Shown piece after piece: positions 1 to 8,727 of a stretch of DNA of 64,000 nucleotides. This stretch comes from Bauldia litoralis. Its GTDB lineage: Bacteria > Pseudomonadota > Alphaproteobacteria > Rhizobiales > Kaistiaceae. A model generated the notes under the pieces. The model was given only the letters and a program-made list of their open reading frames with translations. It had not been told where the DNA came from and searched no databases. Each line of letters starts with the position of its first letter. The first letter of the stretch is position 1. A program made the translations under genes and the position numbers. The stretch covers positions 372,001 through 436,000 of the forward strand of contig NZ_FMXQ01000005.1 in NCBI RefSeq assembly GCF_900104485.1, written 5' to 3'.

Positions 1-44
1 ACTGAGACCAGCCGTCCCTTCGCGCCGTCGCCCCCCTCGCCCAT
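1..44 (-). CDS. UPF0262 family protein, N-terminal fragment
   Basis: Only the first 14 codons lie in the window (MGEGGDGAKGRLVS), reading off the left edge. The ATG at 44 lies 12 bases downstream of the hisD stop. The identification rests mainly on position: in many alphaproteobacteria a UPF0262 gene follows hisD, and this family begins with a short polar stretch leading into an R-L-hydrophobic strand, as seen here. The function of UPF0262 is unknown. The fragment is too short to prove the family. Confidence 0.45.
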   Translation of the reverse strand, partial: MGEGGDGAKGRLVS

Positions 45-56
45 CCGGTCCGGCCT

Positions 57-1349
57 CTAGCGGTTCATCCGGATCGACACCGATCGGGCATGGGCGCCCA
101 GACCCTCGGTCTCGGCCAGCGTGATCGCCGCAGGCCCGAGGGCGCGAAGCTGCTCCGGGCCGAGCTTCAGCAACGTCGTCCGCTTGATGAAGTCGTGCAC
201 CGACAGGCCGGAGGAGAAGCGCGCCGAGCGGGCGGTCGGCAGGACGTGATTGGGGCCGCCGACATAGTCGCCGATCGCCTCGGGCGTGTGGCGACCGAGG
301 AAGACCGAGCCGGCATTGCGGACGCGCACCAGCAGCGCCTCGGGCTCGGCGACCGCGAGTTCCAGATGCTCCGGCGCGAGGCGGTTCGAAAGCTCCATCG
401 CTGCGGCCAAAGAGCCGACGAGGATGATCGCGCCGTTGTCGCGCCAGCTCGCCGCGGCGATCTCGCCGCGCGGCAGCGTCGTCAACTGGCGCTCGACCGC
501 CGCGATGACGCGATCGGCAAGGTCGGGCGAGTCGGTGACGAGGATCGACTGGGCGGCCGTGTCGTGCTCCGCCTGGGCGAGCAGGTCGGCGGCGATCCAG
601 TCGGGATCGTTATCGCCATCGGCGACCACCAGCACCTCCGACGGGCCGGCGATCATGTCGATCCCGACCTGGCCGAAGACCAGCCGCTTGGCGGCGGCGA
701 CATAGGCGTTGCCGGGCCCGACGATCTTGGCGACCGGGCGGATGGTTTCCGTGCCATAGGCGAGGGCCGCCACCGCCTGCGCGCCGCCGATGCGATAGAC
801 CTCGTCGACACCGGCAAGCCTTGCGGCAACCAGCACCAGCGGGTTGATCACGCCGTCGGGGGTCGGCACGGTCAGCACGACGCGCTCGACGCCGGCGACC
901 TTGGCCGGCACGGCGTTCATCAGGACGGAACTCGGATAGGCGGCGGTGCCGCCGGGCACGTAGAGGCCAACCGCCTCGATTGCCGTCCAGCGGAGACCGA
1001 GTTCCACGCCGAGGTCGTCGGTATAGCGGTCGTCGGCGGGCATCTGCCGGCTGTGGAACGCCTCGATCCGGGCCTTGGCGAATTTCAGCGCGTCGAGCGC
1101 ATCGCCCGGCACGTCGCGTTCGGCGGCGGCGAAGTCGTCATCGGATATCCGCAATGTCGCGGACGCCAGATCGAGCCGGTCGAACTTGCTGGTATACGCG
1201 ATCAGCGCCGCGTCGCCGCGCTGGCGCACGTCGTCGATGATGCCGCGCGCCACCGCCTCGACATCCTCGGAGACCTCGCGCTTGGCGCCGAGCAGCGCCC
1301 GGAAGTCCTCCTCGAATCCGGGATCCGACTGACTGAGCCTGGTGACCAC
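57..1349 (-). CDS. hisD: Histidinol dehydrogenase
   Basis: Catalyses the last two steps of histidine synthesis, the NAD-dependent four-electron oxidation of L-histidinol to L-histidine, in the cytoplasm with a catalytic zinc. At 430 residues it has the normal family length. The zinc and catalytic motifs are visible: AQAEHDT (Gln and His ligands), APEHLELAV (catalytic Glu-His pair), AIGDYVGGPNHVLPT (Asp ligand) and SVHDFIKRTT near the C-terminus. It sits just downstream of the DUF2948 gene on the same strand, in a conserved alphaproteobacterial block with murA. No other his genes are in the window, so the histidine pathway is dispersed here. Confidence 0.98.
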   Translation of the reverse strand: MVTRLSQSDPGFEEDFRALLGAKREVSEDVEAVARGIIDDVRQRGDAALIAYTSKFDRLDLASATLRISDDDFAAAERDVPGDALDALKFAKARIEAFHSRQMPADDRYTDDLGVELGLRWTAIEAVGLYVPGGTAAYPSSVLMNAVPAKVAGVERVVLTVPTPDGVINPLVLVAARLAGVDEVYRIGGAQAVAALAYGTETIRPVAKIVGPGNAYVAAAKRLVFGQVGIDMIAGPSEVLVVADGDNDPDWIAADLLAQAEHDTAAQSILVTDSPDLADRVIAAVERQLTTLPRGEIAAASWRDNGAIILVGSLAAAMELSNRLAPEHLELAVAEPEALLVRVRNAGSVFLGRHTPEAIGDYVGGPNHVLPTARSARFSSGLSVHDFIKRTTLLKLGPEQLRALGPAAITLAETEGLGAHARSVSIRMNR

Positions 1350-1364
1350 CCCCCGTCTCCCCCG

Positions 1365-1823
1365 TCAGGCGGGGGCCGGGTCGGACAGATCGTGCTCGGG
1401 CTTCTTCGACGTCGCCCAGGCCGCGCCGAGATCGGCGAGCCGGGTCTCGATGCACTCGACCTCGAGCCGCACGGCCGCGCCGCCGGCGAAGACCAGCGTC
1501 AGGGTGCCGCCCGGCGCATCGGTCGCCTCGAAGCTGATCGCCAGCAGTTCGAGCACCGCGTCGGGGCGGTCGCGCCGCAGCCGGCTGGTGCTCACCGCCT
1601 TCACCCGGTCGAAGACCAAGGCGGTGCGGCGGCGCTCGAAGTCGGCGCGCTTGCCGTCGCATTTTTCCCAGATGAAGCGGTTCACCACGAGGGCGAAGCG
1701 GCTCTCCCTCGGCAGGTAGGTGAGGTCGCCGACCTTCAACACCGCGTCCTGGACGTGGGCAGAGAGGATCGCCAGATCCTCATCGTCGAGCGCGAGCAGT
1801 TTCAGGCAATCGGGTTCACTCAT
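1365..1823 (-). CDS. DUF2948 family protein
   Basis: A 152-residue protein of unknown function, recognised as DUF2948 by its overall sequence (MSEPDCLKLLALDDEDLAIL at the start, then FALVVNRFIWE and RRRTALVFDRV) and by its place between murA and hisD, the usual context of this family in alphaproteobacteria. The reading frame stays open to 1859, but the ATG at 1823 gives the conserved N-terminus and is preceded by a purine-rich stretch, so it is chosen. It is probably cotranscribed with hisD, 15 bases downstream. No membrane segment or signal peptide is visible. Confidence 0.88.
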   Translation of the reverse strand: MSEPDCLKLLALDDEDLAILSAHVQDAVLKVGDLTYLPRESRFALVVNRFIWEKCDGKRADFERRRTALVFDRVKAVSTSRLRRDRPDAVLELLAISFEATDAPGGTLTLVFAGGAAVRLEVECIETRLADLGAAWATSKKPEHDLSDPAPA

Positions 1824-1925
1824 GATGCGGTCTTCCGCTGGTTTCAAATGACCAGCCACAGGTAGTGCGCCGATCCATGCGACGCAATAGCGCGGGCCCC
1901 CAGGGCGCGGCTCCGCAGCGGTCGA

Positions 1926-3215
1926 TCAGCCGGCCAGACGCTCGACGGTCGCGCCGCAATCGCCAAGTTTCTGTTCGATCCGCTCGAAGCCGCGATCGAG
2001 GTGATAGACGCGGTTGACGATCGTCTCGCCCTCGGCGGCGAGCCCGGCAATGACCAGCGACATCGAGGCCCGCAGGTCGGTCGCCATGACCTCGGCGCCC
2101 TTCAGCCGCGCGACGCCGTTGACCGTCGCCATCTGCCCGTCGAGATGGATGTCGGCGCCAAGCCGGGCCAGCTCCTGAACGTGCATGAAGCGGTTCTCGA
2201 AGATCGTCTCGCGGATATGCGACGAACCCTTGGCGTGGCAGACCAGGGCCATCAATTGCGCCTGGAGGTCGGTCGGGAAGCCGGGGAAGGGTTCGGTGCT
2301 GACATCGACCGCGTGCAGGCCGCTGCCGTTGCGGCGGATGCGGATCCCCTCGTTGGTGGTGGTCACCTCGGCGCCGACCTCGGCCAGCAGTTCGAGCGGC
2401 CTCTCGAGGGTGGCGGAGGATGCGCCTTCCAGCAGCACATCGCCGCCGGCCATGGCCACCGCGAAGGCGTAGGTGCCCGTCTCGATACGGTCGGGCATCA
2501 CCGCATGGCGGGCGCCAGTCAGCCGGTCGACGCCGGTGACCCGGATCGTGGTGGTGCCGGCGCCGGAAACCCGGGCACCCATCTTGATGAGGCAGTCGGC
2601 AAGGTCGACGACCTCCGGCTCGCGCGCGGCGTTCTCGATCACCGTCTCGCCGCGGGCCAGCACCGCCGCCATCATCGCGACATGGGTGGCGCCGACGGTC
2701 ACCTTCGGAAAGACGATGCGGCCGCCGCGCAGGCCCTTGGGGGCGCGGGCGACGACATAGCCACCGTCGATGTCGATCTCGGCGCCGAGTTCACGCAGCG
2801 CCATGATGAAGAGATCGACCGGCCGCGTACCAATGGCGCAGCCGCCGGGCAGCGACACCCGCGCCTCGCCCATCCGGGCAAGCAACGGACCGATGACCCA
2901 GAAGCTGGCGCGCATCTTGGAGACGAGTTCATATGGCGCGACGGTGTCGACGATCTCGCCCGCCGACAGTTCGATCGTCTCGGCCGTGGCGCCGTTCTGG
3001 CCGGCGCGCTTGCCCTGAATCATGCAATCGACGCCGTGGTTGCCGAGGATTCGCTTGAGCAGCGCGACGTCGGCCAGGTGCGGGACGTTTTCGAGGACCA
3101 GCGTCTCGTCGGTCAGCAGGCTGGCGATCATCAGCGGCAGGGTTGCGTTCTTGGCGCCCGAGATCGGGATGGTCCCGTTCAACGGCGCGCCGCCGACAAT
3201 GCGAATCCGCTCCAT
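1926..3215 (-). CDS. murA: UDP-N-acetylglucosamine 1-carboxyvinyltransferase
   Basis: First committed step of peptidoglycan synthesis: transfers enolpyruvate from phosphoenolpyruvate to UDP-N-acetylglucosamine, in the cytoplasm. The 429-residue length is typical. The N-terminal [15 protein letters not shown] carries the conserved Lys-Asn substrate pair, and [15 protein letters not shown] holds the catalytic Cys that fosfomycin alkylates. That Cys is kept, so the enzyme should be fosfomycin-sensitive. The C-terminal half includes [12 protein letters not shown] and the [15 protein letters not shown] closing motif. It is the first gene of the murA - DUF2948 - hisD - UPF0262 cluster. A possible ribosome site (AAGGGG) lies about 10 bases before the ATG. 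Confidence 0.98.
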   Translation of the reverse strand: MERIRIVGGAPLNGTIPISGAKNATLPLMIASLLTDETLVLENVPHLADVALLKRILGNHGVDCMIQGKRAGQNGATAETIELSAGEIVDTVAPYELVSKMRASFWVIGPLLARMGEARVSLPGGCAIGTRPVDLFIMALRELGAEIDIDGGYVVARAPKGLRGGRIVFPKVTVGATHVAMMAAVLARGETVIENAAREPEVVDLADCLIKMGARVSGAGTTTIRVTGVDRLTGARHAVMPDRIETGTYAFAVAMAGGDVLLEGASSATLERPLELLAEVGAEVTTTNEGIRIRRNGSGLHAVDVSTEPFPGFPTDLQAQLMALVCHAKGSSHIRETIFENRFMHVQELARLGADIHLDGQMATVNGVARLKGAEVMATDLRASMSLVIAGLAAEGETIVNRVYHLDRGFERIEQKLGDCGATVERLAG

Positions 3216-3343
3216 GAGAAAATCGCCCCTTCAAGGTCACTGCACTGGAGGAAGCCGGCTTGTCCGAAAAACCCCGAAACCGGCGGATTCGCACCGTCTA
3301 GACCAGCTTTGCGGCCTAGACAAGGCTCCCGGCCGAGCCCGCG

Positions 3344-3523
3344 TCAGTCGCCGCTCTCGTCCGTTTCGCCGGGGCGAGCGGCCGCCTCGGCGCCCGTCTC
3401 CGTCGGCGTCGCGGTGCCGGCGGCCTTGCGCCGCCTGAGGTTGTCGCGGAGTGCTGACGCCAACCGCGCCTCGCGCTCCTGTTTGGCGGACTGCTTCGCC
3501 GCCGGTTTCCCGTCGCTGGTCAT
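3344..3523 (-). CDS. Small conserved hypothetical protein
   Basis: A 59-residue basic protein of unknown function. The core EREARLASALRDNLRRRKAA is an amphipathic, Arg-rich helix, followed by a Thr/Glu/Ala-rich tail likely to be disordered. Small proteins with this helix are common beside murA in alphaproteobacteria, which supports its being real. The frame is open 21 bases further upstream, but the ATG at 3523 gives the usual MTSDGKP-like start. Nucleic-acid or ribosome association would be a guess from charge alone. Confidence 0.65.
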   Translation of the reverse strand: MTSDGKPAAKQSAKQEREARLASALRDNLRRRKAAGTATPTETGAEAAARPGETDESGD

Positions 3524-3626
3524 GCGACGAAAATAGCCGGGCAATCCCGCGCCCGCCAGTGCCGTTGTTGCTTGAAGCCCGCGCGACCTTGTGGCAGTAA
3601 GGCCGCCGTCGGGCCTAACCGCCGCG

Positions 3627-3701
<75 letters not shown>

Positions 3702-3783
3702 CAAAGTTCTCTTGCTGCACCAAGAGCTTCAGGGATATCAGAGCGTTCCGCCTTGCCCGACTGGGTAACAAAGGTGAGGCACA

Positions 3784-5409
3784 ATGCTCTATCGCTTGGT
3801 GCGGCCGATGATCCGTGACGGCTCCTCAATCCCCTACTTCGTCCAACGCATTCCGGCTGACGTACGAGCAAGGGCGGTTGGCCTGAAGCTCAGCGTGCCC
3901 TGCGGCGGCGAGACCATCTCTAAATCCATCGGCCCAAAGACCGTGACGATCCGCTTCTCCCTGCGCACCCGCGAGCCAAGTGAGGCGAAGCTGCGGCAGG
4001 CGCAAGCAGCTGCGTATCTGGAAAGCGTGTGGCGGGCGTTGCGGGAGGATGCGCCCGTGCCGCTGACGCATAAACAGGCGGTGGCGCTGTCAGAGACGCT
4101 CTACCGCGCGTGGAAGGACGGCGACGGACGCGAACGCGTGACGGCGATGGTGCACGACCCTGAGACTTCGGAATGGGACCGCGACTACGACGGGCCGAGC
4201 GAAGCCGAACGCGTGGCGGAGTGGGAAGCGGCGGCGCAGACTATCGCCCGGTTGGAAGGCGATGAACACGCGCAGGAGCAGGCGCTCGGGCCAATCGTCA
4301 ATAGGCTCCTGCTCGCGAAGCGCATCAGGCGTGTAGATCACGGCACGCGGATGACCATCCTCTCCGAGTTCCGCCGAGCGCTGCACGATGCGTTCACTGC
4401 AAGGACGCGCAATGCCGAGGGCGATTACTCTCCCGATCCCATGGCTGAGAGGTTCCCTGAGTGGCGGGCACCCGGTGTGTCCGCGAGCGTGTCGCTGGCG
4501 ACGCTCTATGCGGATTGGAGGCGTGAGGCGGAAGCGCGCGACGTCACGGATAGCACCTTCAAGAGCTATGGCGGCGTGGTGAAGCGCTTCAGTGCCTTTG
4601 TCGGGCACGACGATGCGAGCCGTGTGACACCAGATGACGTGCTCCGCTTCAAGGACCACCGGCTGGCTGAAGGCATCAAGCCGAAGACGATCAAGGACAG
4701 CGACCTCGCGGCATTGAAGGCCATCTTCAGTTGGGGCGTGGCGAACCGGAGATTGACGAGCAATCCGGCGGATGGGATCAGCCTCAAGGTCGGCCGGGCG
4801 GCGAAGACGCGGGAGAAGGAATTCACGCCAGACGAGGCCAAGGCGATCCTGACGCACGCGCTGCGCCATGAGTGCAGCAAGCGAGAGGCCACAAAGACGT
4901 GCGCGGCGAAGCGGTGGGTGCCGTGGCTGTGCGCCTACACCGGGGCGAGGGTTGGCGAAGTCTGCCAGCTGCGCAAGCAGGATGTGCGGCGCGAGGGCGA
5001 TCACTGGATCATCACCATCACCCCCGAGGCCGGGACGGTGAAGACGAAGGAAGCGCGGGAGGTGCCGCTGCACGAACATCTCATTGAGCTTGGCTTCGGG
5101 GATTTTGTTGAGCGGAGTGCGGACGGACACCTATTCATCACGAAGCGCGGAAGGCACGGCGCGACCTATCGCAATGTCAGCAAGAAGGTCGGCGAGTTCG
5201 TGCGGCAGGTGCTGGCGGATCGTGGCGTGGCACCCAGTCACGGTTGGCGGCACCTGTTCAAGACGCGCGGCATTGAGGCCGGCATTGTGGGGCGCGTGCT
5301 TGATGCTATCTGTGGGCACGTGCCCAGCACTGCGGGTGACGCCTACGGGAGCGTGACCTTGCGCGCCAAGATCGATGCCGTAGAGAAGTTGTCGCGCTTT
5401 GCAGTGTAG
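3784..5409 (+). CDS. Site-specific tyrosine integrase
   Basis: Expected to catalyse integration and excision of the island at tRNA-Thr. The N-terminal part (roughly 1-230) resembles the DUF6538-type region of large phage-like integrases (YFVQRIPADVR). A SAM-like core-binding domain follows (about 235-335), then the catalytic domain with R389 in YTGARVGE, H486 and R489 in HGWRH, H512 in CGHVP and the nucleophile Y521 in DAYGS. All key residues are present, so it should be active. At 541 residues it is long for the family but normal for this subgroup. The gene begins 82 bases after the tRNA and points into the island. Confidence 0.95.
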   Translation: MLYRLVRPMIRDGSSIPYFVQRIPADVRARAVGLKLSVPCGGETISKSIGPKTVTIRFSLRTREPSEAKLRQAQAAAYLESVWRALREDAPVPLTHKQAVALSETLYRAWKDGDGRERVTAMVHDPETSEWDRDYDGPSEAERVAEWEAAAQTIARLEGDEHAQEQALGPIVNRLLLAKRIRRVDHGTRMTILSEFRRALHDAFTARTRNAEGDYSPDPMAERFPEWRAPGVSASVSLATLYADWRREAEARDVTDSTFKSYGGVVKRFSAFVGHDDASRVTPDDVLRFKDHRLAEGIKPKTIKDSDLAALKAIFSWGVANRRLTSNPADGISLKVGRAAKTREKEFTPDEAKAILTHALRHECSKREATKTCAAKRWVPWLCAYTGARVGEVCQLRKQDVRREGDHWIITITPEAGTVKTKEAREVPLHEHLIELGFGDFVERSADGHLFITKRGRHGATYRNVSKKVGEFVRQVLADRGVAPSHGWRHLFKTRGIEAGIVGRVLDAICGHVPSTAGDAYGSVTLRAKIDAVEKLSRFAV

Positions 5410-5420
5410 CTGCTCGTGCC

Positions 5421-5674
5421 GGTGCTCCCCTCACCATCTCACCCTTACCATGCGCACCGTCAGCACGTTGCACCACGTCGCGTACCGTCACGAGGCACAC
5501 ACCATGGGCTGGCGTTGCGGACCACGTGGTGGCTGACGTTGCGCCTACTCTACGAGGTTGACTGCGCGCGGCCAGGTGCATCGGTTCATCCTCACCATCG
5601 CACCACCACCATGCCCACCGTCACCCCGTTGCACACCGCGTCGCGCATCGTCGCGGGGCATGCTTCATGGGCTG
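5421..5674 (+). repeat. Degenerate tandem repeat blocks, copies 0 and 1
   Basis: Two copies of a block of about 95 bases: 5421-5511 and about 5576-5674. Each contains CTCACCATC, then ACCATGC.CACCGTCA, then GTTGCAC, GTCGCG and ends with CATGGGCTG. Between them (5509-5560) is a second block with GACCACGTGGTGGCTGACGT, which contains the palindrome CCACGTGG. The copies differ at many positions and have small gaps, so this is old duplication and not a recent array. Confidence 0.7.
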
Positions 5675-6034
5675 ACTTGGCGGCTGACCGCATCGCCTTG
5701 TCCTGCACCTTCCTCACCCACCTTGCGTGTGCATCGCGATAGCATTGCGCATGCTTCGCTCGGCTGTGCCATCGCTCGGTCTCTGCGCCGCGTTGATGCT
5801 TTGGCCCGGTGAACCCTGCCCGGTCACTTTCCGCAATAGAGCTTGGCGTCGCCTTGACGCCTCGCATGAAGCCCTGATCTCCGCCCCCCATTGCAGGCAT
5901 GAGGTGGTTGGCTTGAAGCTCAGGGAGCGTGAAGCACGGTCGAGAGTGACCGCTTAGCGGACAACTGATGAGGAGAGTGAAGAGCGAAGGTAGGAGCTTA
6001 GAGCCCGGGGGCTCACAGTATGGCGTCCTAATGC

Positions 6035-6160
6035 TGGCGTCGCAGACCACGTTGGTGGCAGGCGTTGCGCTTGACGTTAGAGGCACACGTCGCGGCAAGG
6101 TGCGTCGGTCCATCATCACCATCGCACCACCACCATGCGCAACGTGCCACACGTCATGAA
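6035..6160 (+). repeat. Degenerate repeat blocks, copy 2
   Basis: The stretch 6035-6144 aligns with 5509-5621 over its whole length with scattered substitutions and small gaps. Shared anchors are CTGGCGT.GC.GACCACG, GACGTT or GCGTTGCGC, AGGTGC.TCGG and the identical CACCATCGCACCACCACCAT. A weaker trace occurs near 7521-7580 (GTGGCTGACTG, then GGTGCATCGG), still inside the island. Confidence 0.7.
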
Positions 6161-6408
6161 CCATGCGCTACCGCAGGCCGGGGGCACGGAGGCTGGAGCT
6201 TGGAGCTTGGGCTTAAGGTATATGGTGGTGTGCGCTATTGTCGCACAAAGAAGGTTTAGGGACCAATGGCTTACGCCTTCTGGGGCTGGCCTCTAGGAAG
6301 GTCGTAGGCGGGCTCGGTGAGTTGATGGTGGGATGGGGACCTGCAATGAGGTGCGACGGTCGCTAGCGGGCTCCTCAGTGCCGTGTAGAGGCTGTTTGAA
6401 AGAGCGGT

Positions 6409-7032
6409 TCAGACACGCCAGAAGTCCTTGAAACGCGTCGGTGCAAGCTCGGTGTAGCGAACTGTGTGCTGGATGTTCTTGTGGCCGAGATAGGCTTGCA
6501 GCGCGCGCGTGTCGTGGCCCTTGTTCGCCAGCGCAAAGCCGCAGGCGTGGCGGAGCATGTGCGGGTGCGCCTTGATCCCCAGCCGCGCGGCCTCGGCTGC
6601 ACGCTCGACCATCCGAGCGAAGCCGGCGGTGGTGAACGGCGCGTCTCGCTCTGAGGTGAACACGAAGGCTGACTGCGGCTCCTGCTCCCGCCGCAGCCGT
6701 CGCAATGCGCGAAGCTCATCGCCCTTGATTGGATGCGTGGCCGGTGTCCCCTGCTTGACGCGACGCACGTGAAGCGTGGCGGCATTGAAGTCGACTTGTT
6801 CCCAGCGCAGGTCCGTCAGTTCGCTTGCTCGCAGGCCATGGCGATAGGCGACAAGGATCATGGTCGCGTCGCGGTGGCCGTGGCGATTGTGCTTGGCGGC
6901 AGCGATCAGCTTGTTCACCTCCCCTTCCGTCAGGTGCTCGCGGGTCCGCAGCTCGCGGTTCGGGAGGCGGCGAGGCGTAACTGTTCGCTTTACGGTGGCC
7001 GGTGAGACGAGCTTGAGGTGACGCTTTGCCAT
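6409..7032 (-). CDS. Short tyrosine recombinase, FimB/FimE-like
   Basis: A 207-residue recombinase consisting almost only of the catalytic domain. Its motifs match the FimB/FimE phase-variation recombinases closely: YRHGLRASELTDLRW (first Arg), HPHMLRHACGFALAN (His-x-x-Arg), YLGHKNIQHTVRYTEL (His and the nucleophile Tyr). FimB and FimE are about 200 residues, like this one. It faces the island integrase gene. FimB-type enzymes usually flip a promoter segment between short inverted repeats, but similar proteins are also found as accessory island recombinases. No clear flanking inverted repeats were found, so the target is unknown. Confidence 0.92.
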   Translation of the reverse strand: MAKRHLKLVSPATVKRTVTPRRLPNRELRTREHLTEGEVNKLIAAAKHNRHGHRDATMILVAYRHGLRASELTDLRWEQVDFNAATLHVRRVKQGTPATHPIKGDELRALRRLRREQEPQSAFVFTSERDAPFTTAGFARMVERAAEAARLGIKAHPHMLRHACGFALANKGHDTRALQAYLGHKNIQHTVRYTELAPTRFKDFWRV

Positions 7033-7188
7033 GGGATCAGCCCTCTACGCGATTGAGACTGACGGTACTATGGTCATTCTTCGAACAGTTGTCGAGCGCG
7101 GATCGGCGGCATCGTGAACGCAGGCGCGCGGCGACATGCAAGTCCCAAGGCGCGAGTTGGAGCCTAGAGGGCGAAGATCGCGTCGCTG

Positions 7189-7386
7189 CTACTGCCAGCC
7201 CAACGCGCGAAGAACAAGGGTGCCGATGATGTTGGCGAGAGTACCTGCCACCACTGCGACCGTCGAGCTGATCACAATGATCCCCAGCGGGCGTTGATGC
7301 CAAGGCCCCTCCTTTATGGCTGCCAGCAGTGCCAGCTTCTCCCGCTCATATTGCTCGTTGTAGCCAGCTTTGCTGACGCTAACCAT
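7189..7386 (-). CDS. Small single-pass membrane protein
   Basis: Sixty-five residues: a charged N-terminal half (NEQYEREKLALLAAIKEG) and one hydrophobic segment from about residue 34 to 60 (GIIVISSTVAVVAGTLAN...). A good ribosome site (GAGAGGGG) lies about 7 bases before the ATG, which supports translation. No family is recognised. It lies inside the island, upstream of the FimB-like gene on the same strand. The layout (cytoplasmic N-terminal helix, C-terminal membrane helix) recalls small phage or toxin-system membrane proteins, but this is only a resemblance. Confidence 0.6.
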   Translation of the reverse strand: MVSVSKAGYNEQYEREKLALLAAIKEGPWHQRPLGIIVISSTVAVVAGTLANIIGTLVLRALGWQ

Positions 7387-7725
7387 TGCGACACCCCTCT
7401 CATCACACTGTCGAACCGCAAGCGGCCATCGGCAGGACGTTTGTCAAGTCCCGATCCAACTCTTACCCCGTAGCGCGGATCGTGGTGCACCATCAATGGT
7501 TGCGCAGCATGTTAGCCTCCGTGGCTGACTGCTCGCTTGGATCGCGCGATCTGGTGCATCGGCTCCCCGTCATCCTCGCATTATCACTGTGAGCGCCGCC
7601 AATTGCGCTGACCAGTCCGAACCAATGAAGACCACACGGGCAAGGGGGGAATGCTTCGCCGCCGACACCACAGCACCGCCTCTGGAATGCACGACCCTTT
7701 GCGCATTGGGGGCCGGCCGCGCCGT
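7387..7725. other. Island intergenic region, no gene seen
   Basis: No supported gene in these 339 bases. A weak copy of the island repeat blocks can be recognised around 7521-7580. The rest shows nothing that can be named. Confidence 0.5.
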
Positions 7726-8727
7726 CTATCTCTGGTTCAGGCGCTGAAGTGCCAAGTCGAGAGCATTGTCGCTCATTGGATTGGGCGCGGCGTCCTCCAC
7801 TTGAAGAATGGCTTGCCACGTCTTGGGCTGAATGCCAGTCGGCGCGGTCACAATGTGACGAAGATACCCGTTCCAGAAATCTGTCCCGGCCTGAGACGAC
7901 CCAATCCGCATTCCACCAAACGGGACCGCCAGGGTCTTCAGTGTTGAACGCGACACAACTCGCTTGTCATCGGCGCCAAGCCTGCCTGCGCGCAGAACAA
8001 AACTCCCCGAGTGACCCGCTCCCGGAACATTGAACGCGACGGAAACAACCGTGGTCTGGTCTCCTGCGGGCGGATAGGGCAACCGCATTGTGAAGCCAAG
8101 GGAGCATGTGAAGACCCACATGGCGGTGCTGCTGTCGAAGGCGAGGCGTCCTAAGTTCTCCACATCAACGACAGTGAATGTGCCGACGTTAGACATTCCC
8201 GCCCAACCACCGGGCGTCGTGCGAGCGAAGATGATCCCTCTCCTCTGGCTCAGAGGGGCCAGCCTCAAGACTTCCGCCTCCCTTACCTGCGCGTTATCTC
8301 CCAATTCGACGACGACCGCCCATGGAAAGGTCACTGCGAGACCGAGCTCCTGACAACCGACAGCAAGTTCGGCGTCCATGGTCAGCACGCAGGCAGAAAG
8401 CTCGACCGCTGCGCGTACCACATGCCTATCGTGTGGCTTGACAGCATCAACCGCGAGCATGGGCGATGCGGGAGGCACCCTTAGAGCCGCAAGGAACGCC
8501 GCTAACTCAAGGAATATCGGCGCCGGGTCGAACCGGAGCATCAAGGCCCTCCGCTTCTTCGCCAAGACCATGATCACCTCTCGCTCGATCATATCTTCGA
8601 GTAGCAAAGTTGCGCCGGCGCGGTGGAGAGCTACGAGTGCAGCGCGTGCCACACCATCATCAAAAGCGGCATCAAGCCACACGTTGGTGTCTGGCAGAAA
8701 GCGTCGTCGGGATTGGGGCTCGGGCAA
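7726..8727 (-). CDS. PIN-domain protein with lectin-like C-terminal domain
   Basis: The first 140 or so residues form a PIN ribonuclease-type domain: FLPDTNVWLDAAF (D13), an acidic cluster MIERE (E48/E50), KPHDRHVVRAA (D100) and LTMDAEL (D118) supply the metal-binding carboxylates. PIN domains of this kind are mostly RNases in VapC-type toxins. Residues 160-310 are beta-rich and end in DFWNGYLRHIV followed by PKTWQAIL, which resembles the last strands of LamG or concanavalin A-like domains; that assignment is an inference. No antitoxin gene is adjacent. The only start codon before the PIN motif is TTG at 8727, with a weak ribosome site, just downstream of a run of nine Gs (8755-8763 on the + strand). 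Confidence 0.75.
   Translation of the reverse strand: MPEPQSRRRFLPDTNVWLDAAFDDGVARAALVALHRAGATLLLEDMIEREVIMVLAKKRRALMLRFDPAPIFLELAAFLAALRVPPASPMLAVDAVKPHDRHVVRAAVELSACVLTMDAELAVGCQELGLAVTFPWAVVVELGDNAQVREAEVLRLAPLSQRRGIIFARTTPGGWAGMSNVGTFTVVDVENLGRLAFDSSTAMWVFTCSLGFTMRLPYPPAGDQTTVVSVAFNVPGAGHSGSFVLRAGRLGADDKRVVSRSTLKTLAVPFGGMRIGSSQAGTDFWNGYLRHIVTAPTGIQPKTWQAILQVEDAAPNPMSDNALDLALQRLNQR

Larger units (their letters stand above)
5410..6408. other. Non-coding island region with degenerate repeats
   Basis: About 1 kb between the integrase stop and the convergent recombinase gene. Several open frames exist, but none has a convincing ribosome site, codon use or family signature. The longest, 190 codons on the minus strand, crosses the repeat units and looks accidental. 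The region instead holds several diverged copies of two sequence blocks (see the repeat entries). Its role may be recombinase binding, replication or transfer, or an RNA; the sequence does not decide. Confidence 0.6.

Noticed and set aside
5421-6160. CRISPR-like array
   Set aside because: The repeats are long, diverged and unevenly spaced, with no cas genes. They do not have the short identical repeat and uniform spacer pattern.
5592-6164. 190-codon minus-strand frame in the island
   Set aside because: It crosses the repeat blocks, shows no family, weak codon bias and no good ribosome site. A protein interpretation is not supported.
5410-7188. Invertible promoter element for the FimB-like recombinase
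   Set aside because: I looked for short inverted repeats flanking a promoter-sized segment. Only weak CACCACC-type matches were found, which the direct repeats explain. Not claimed without a computed search.
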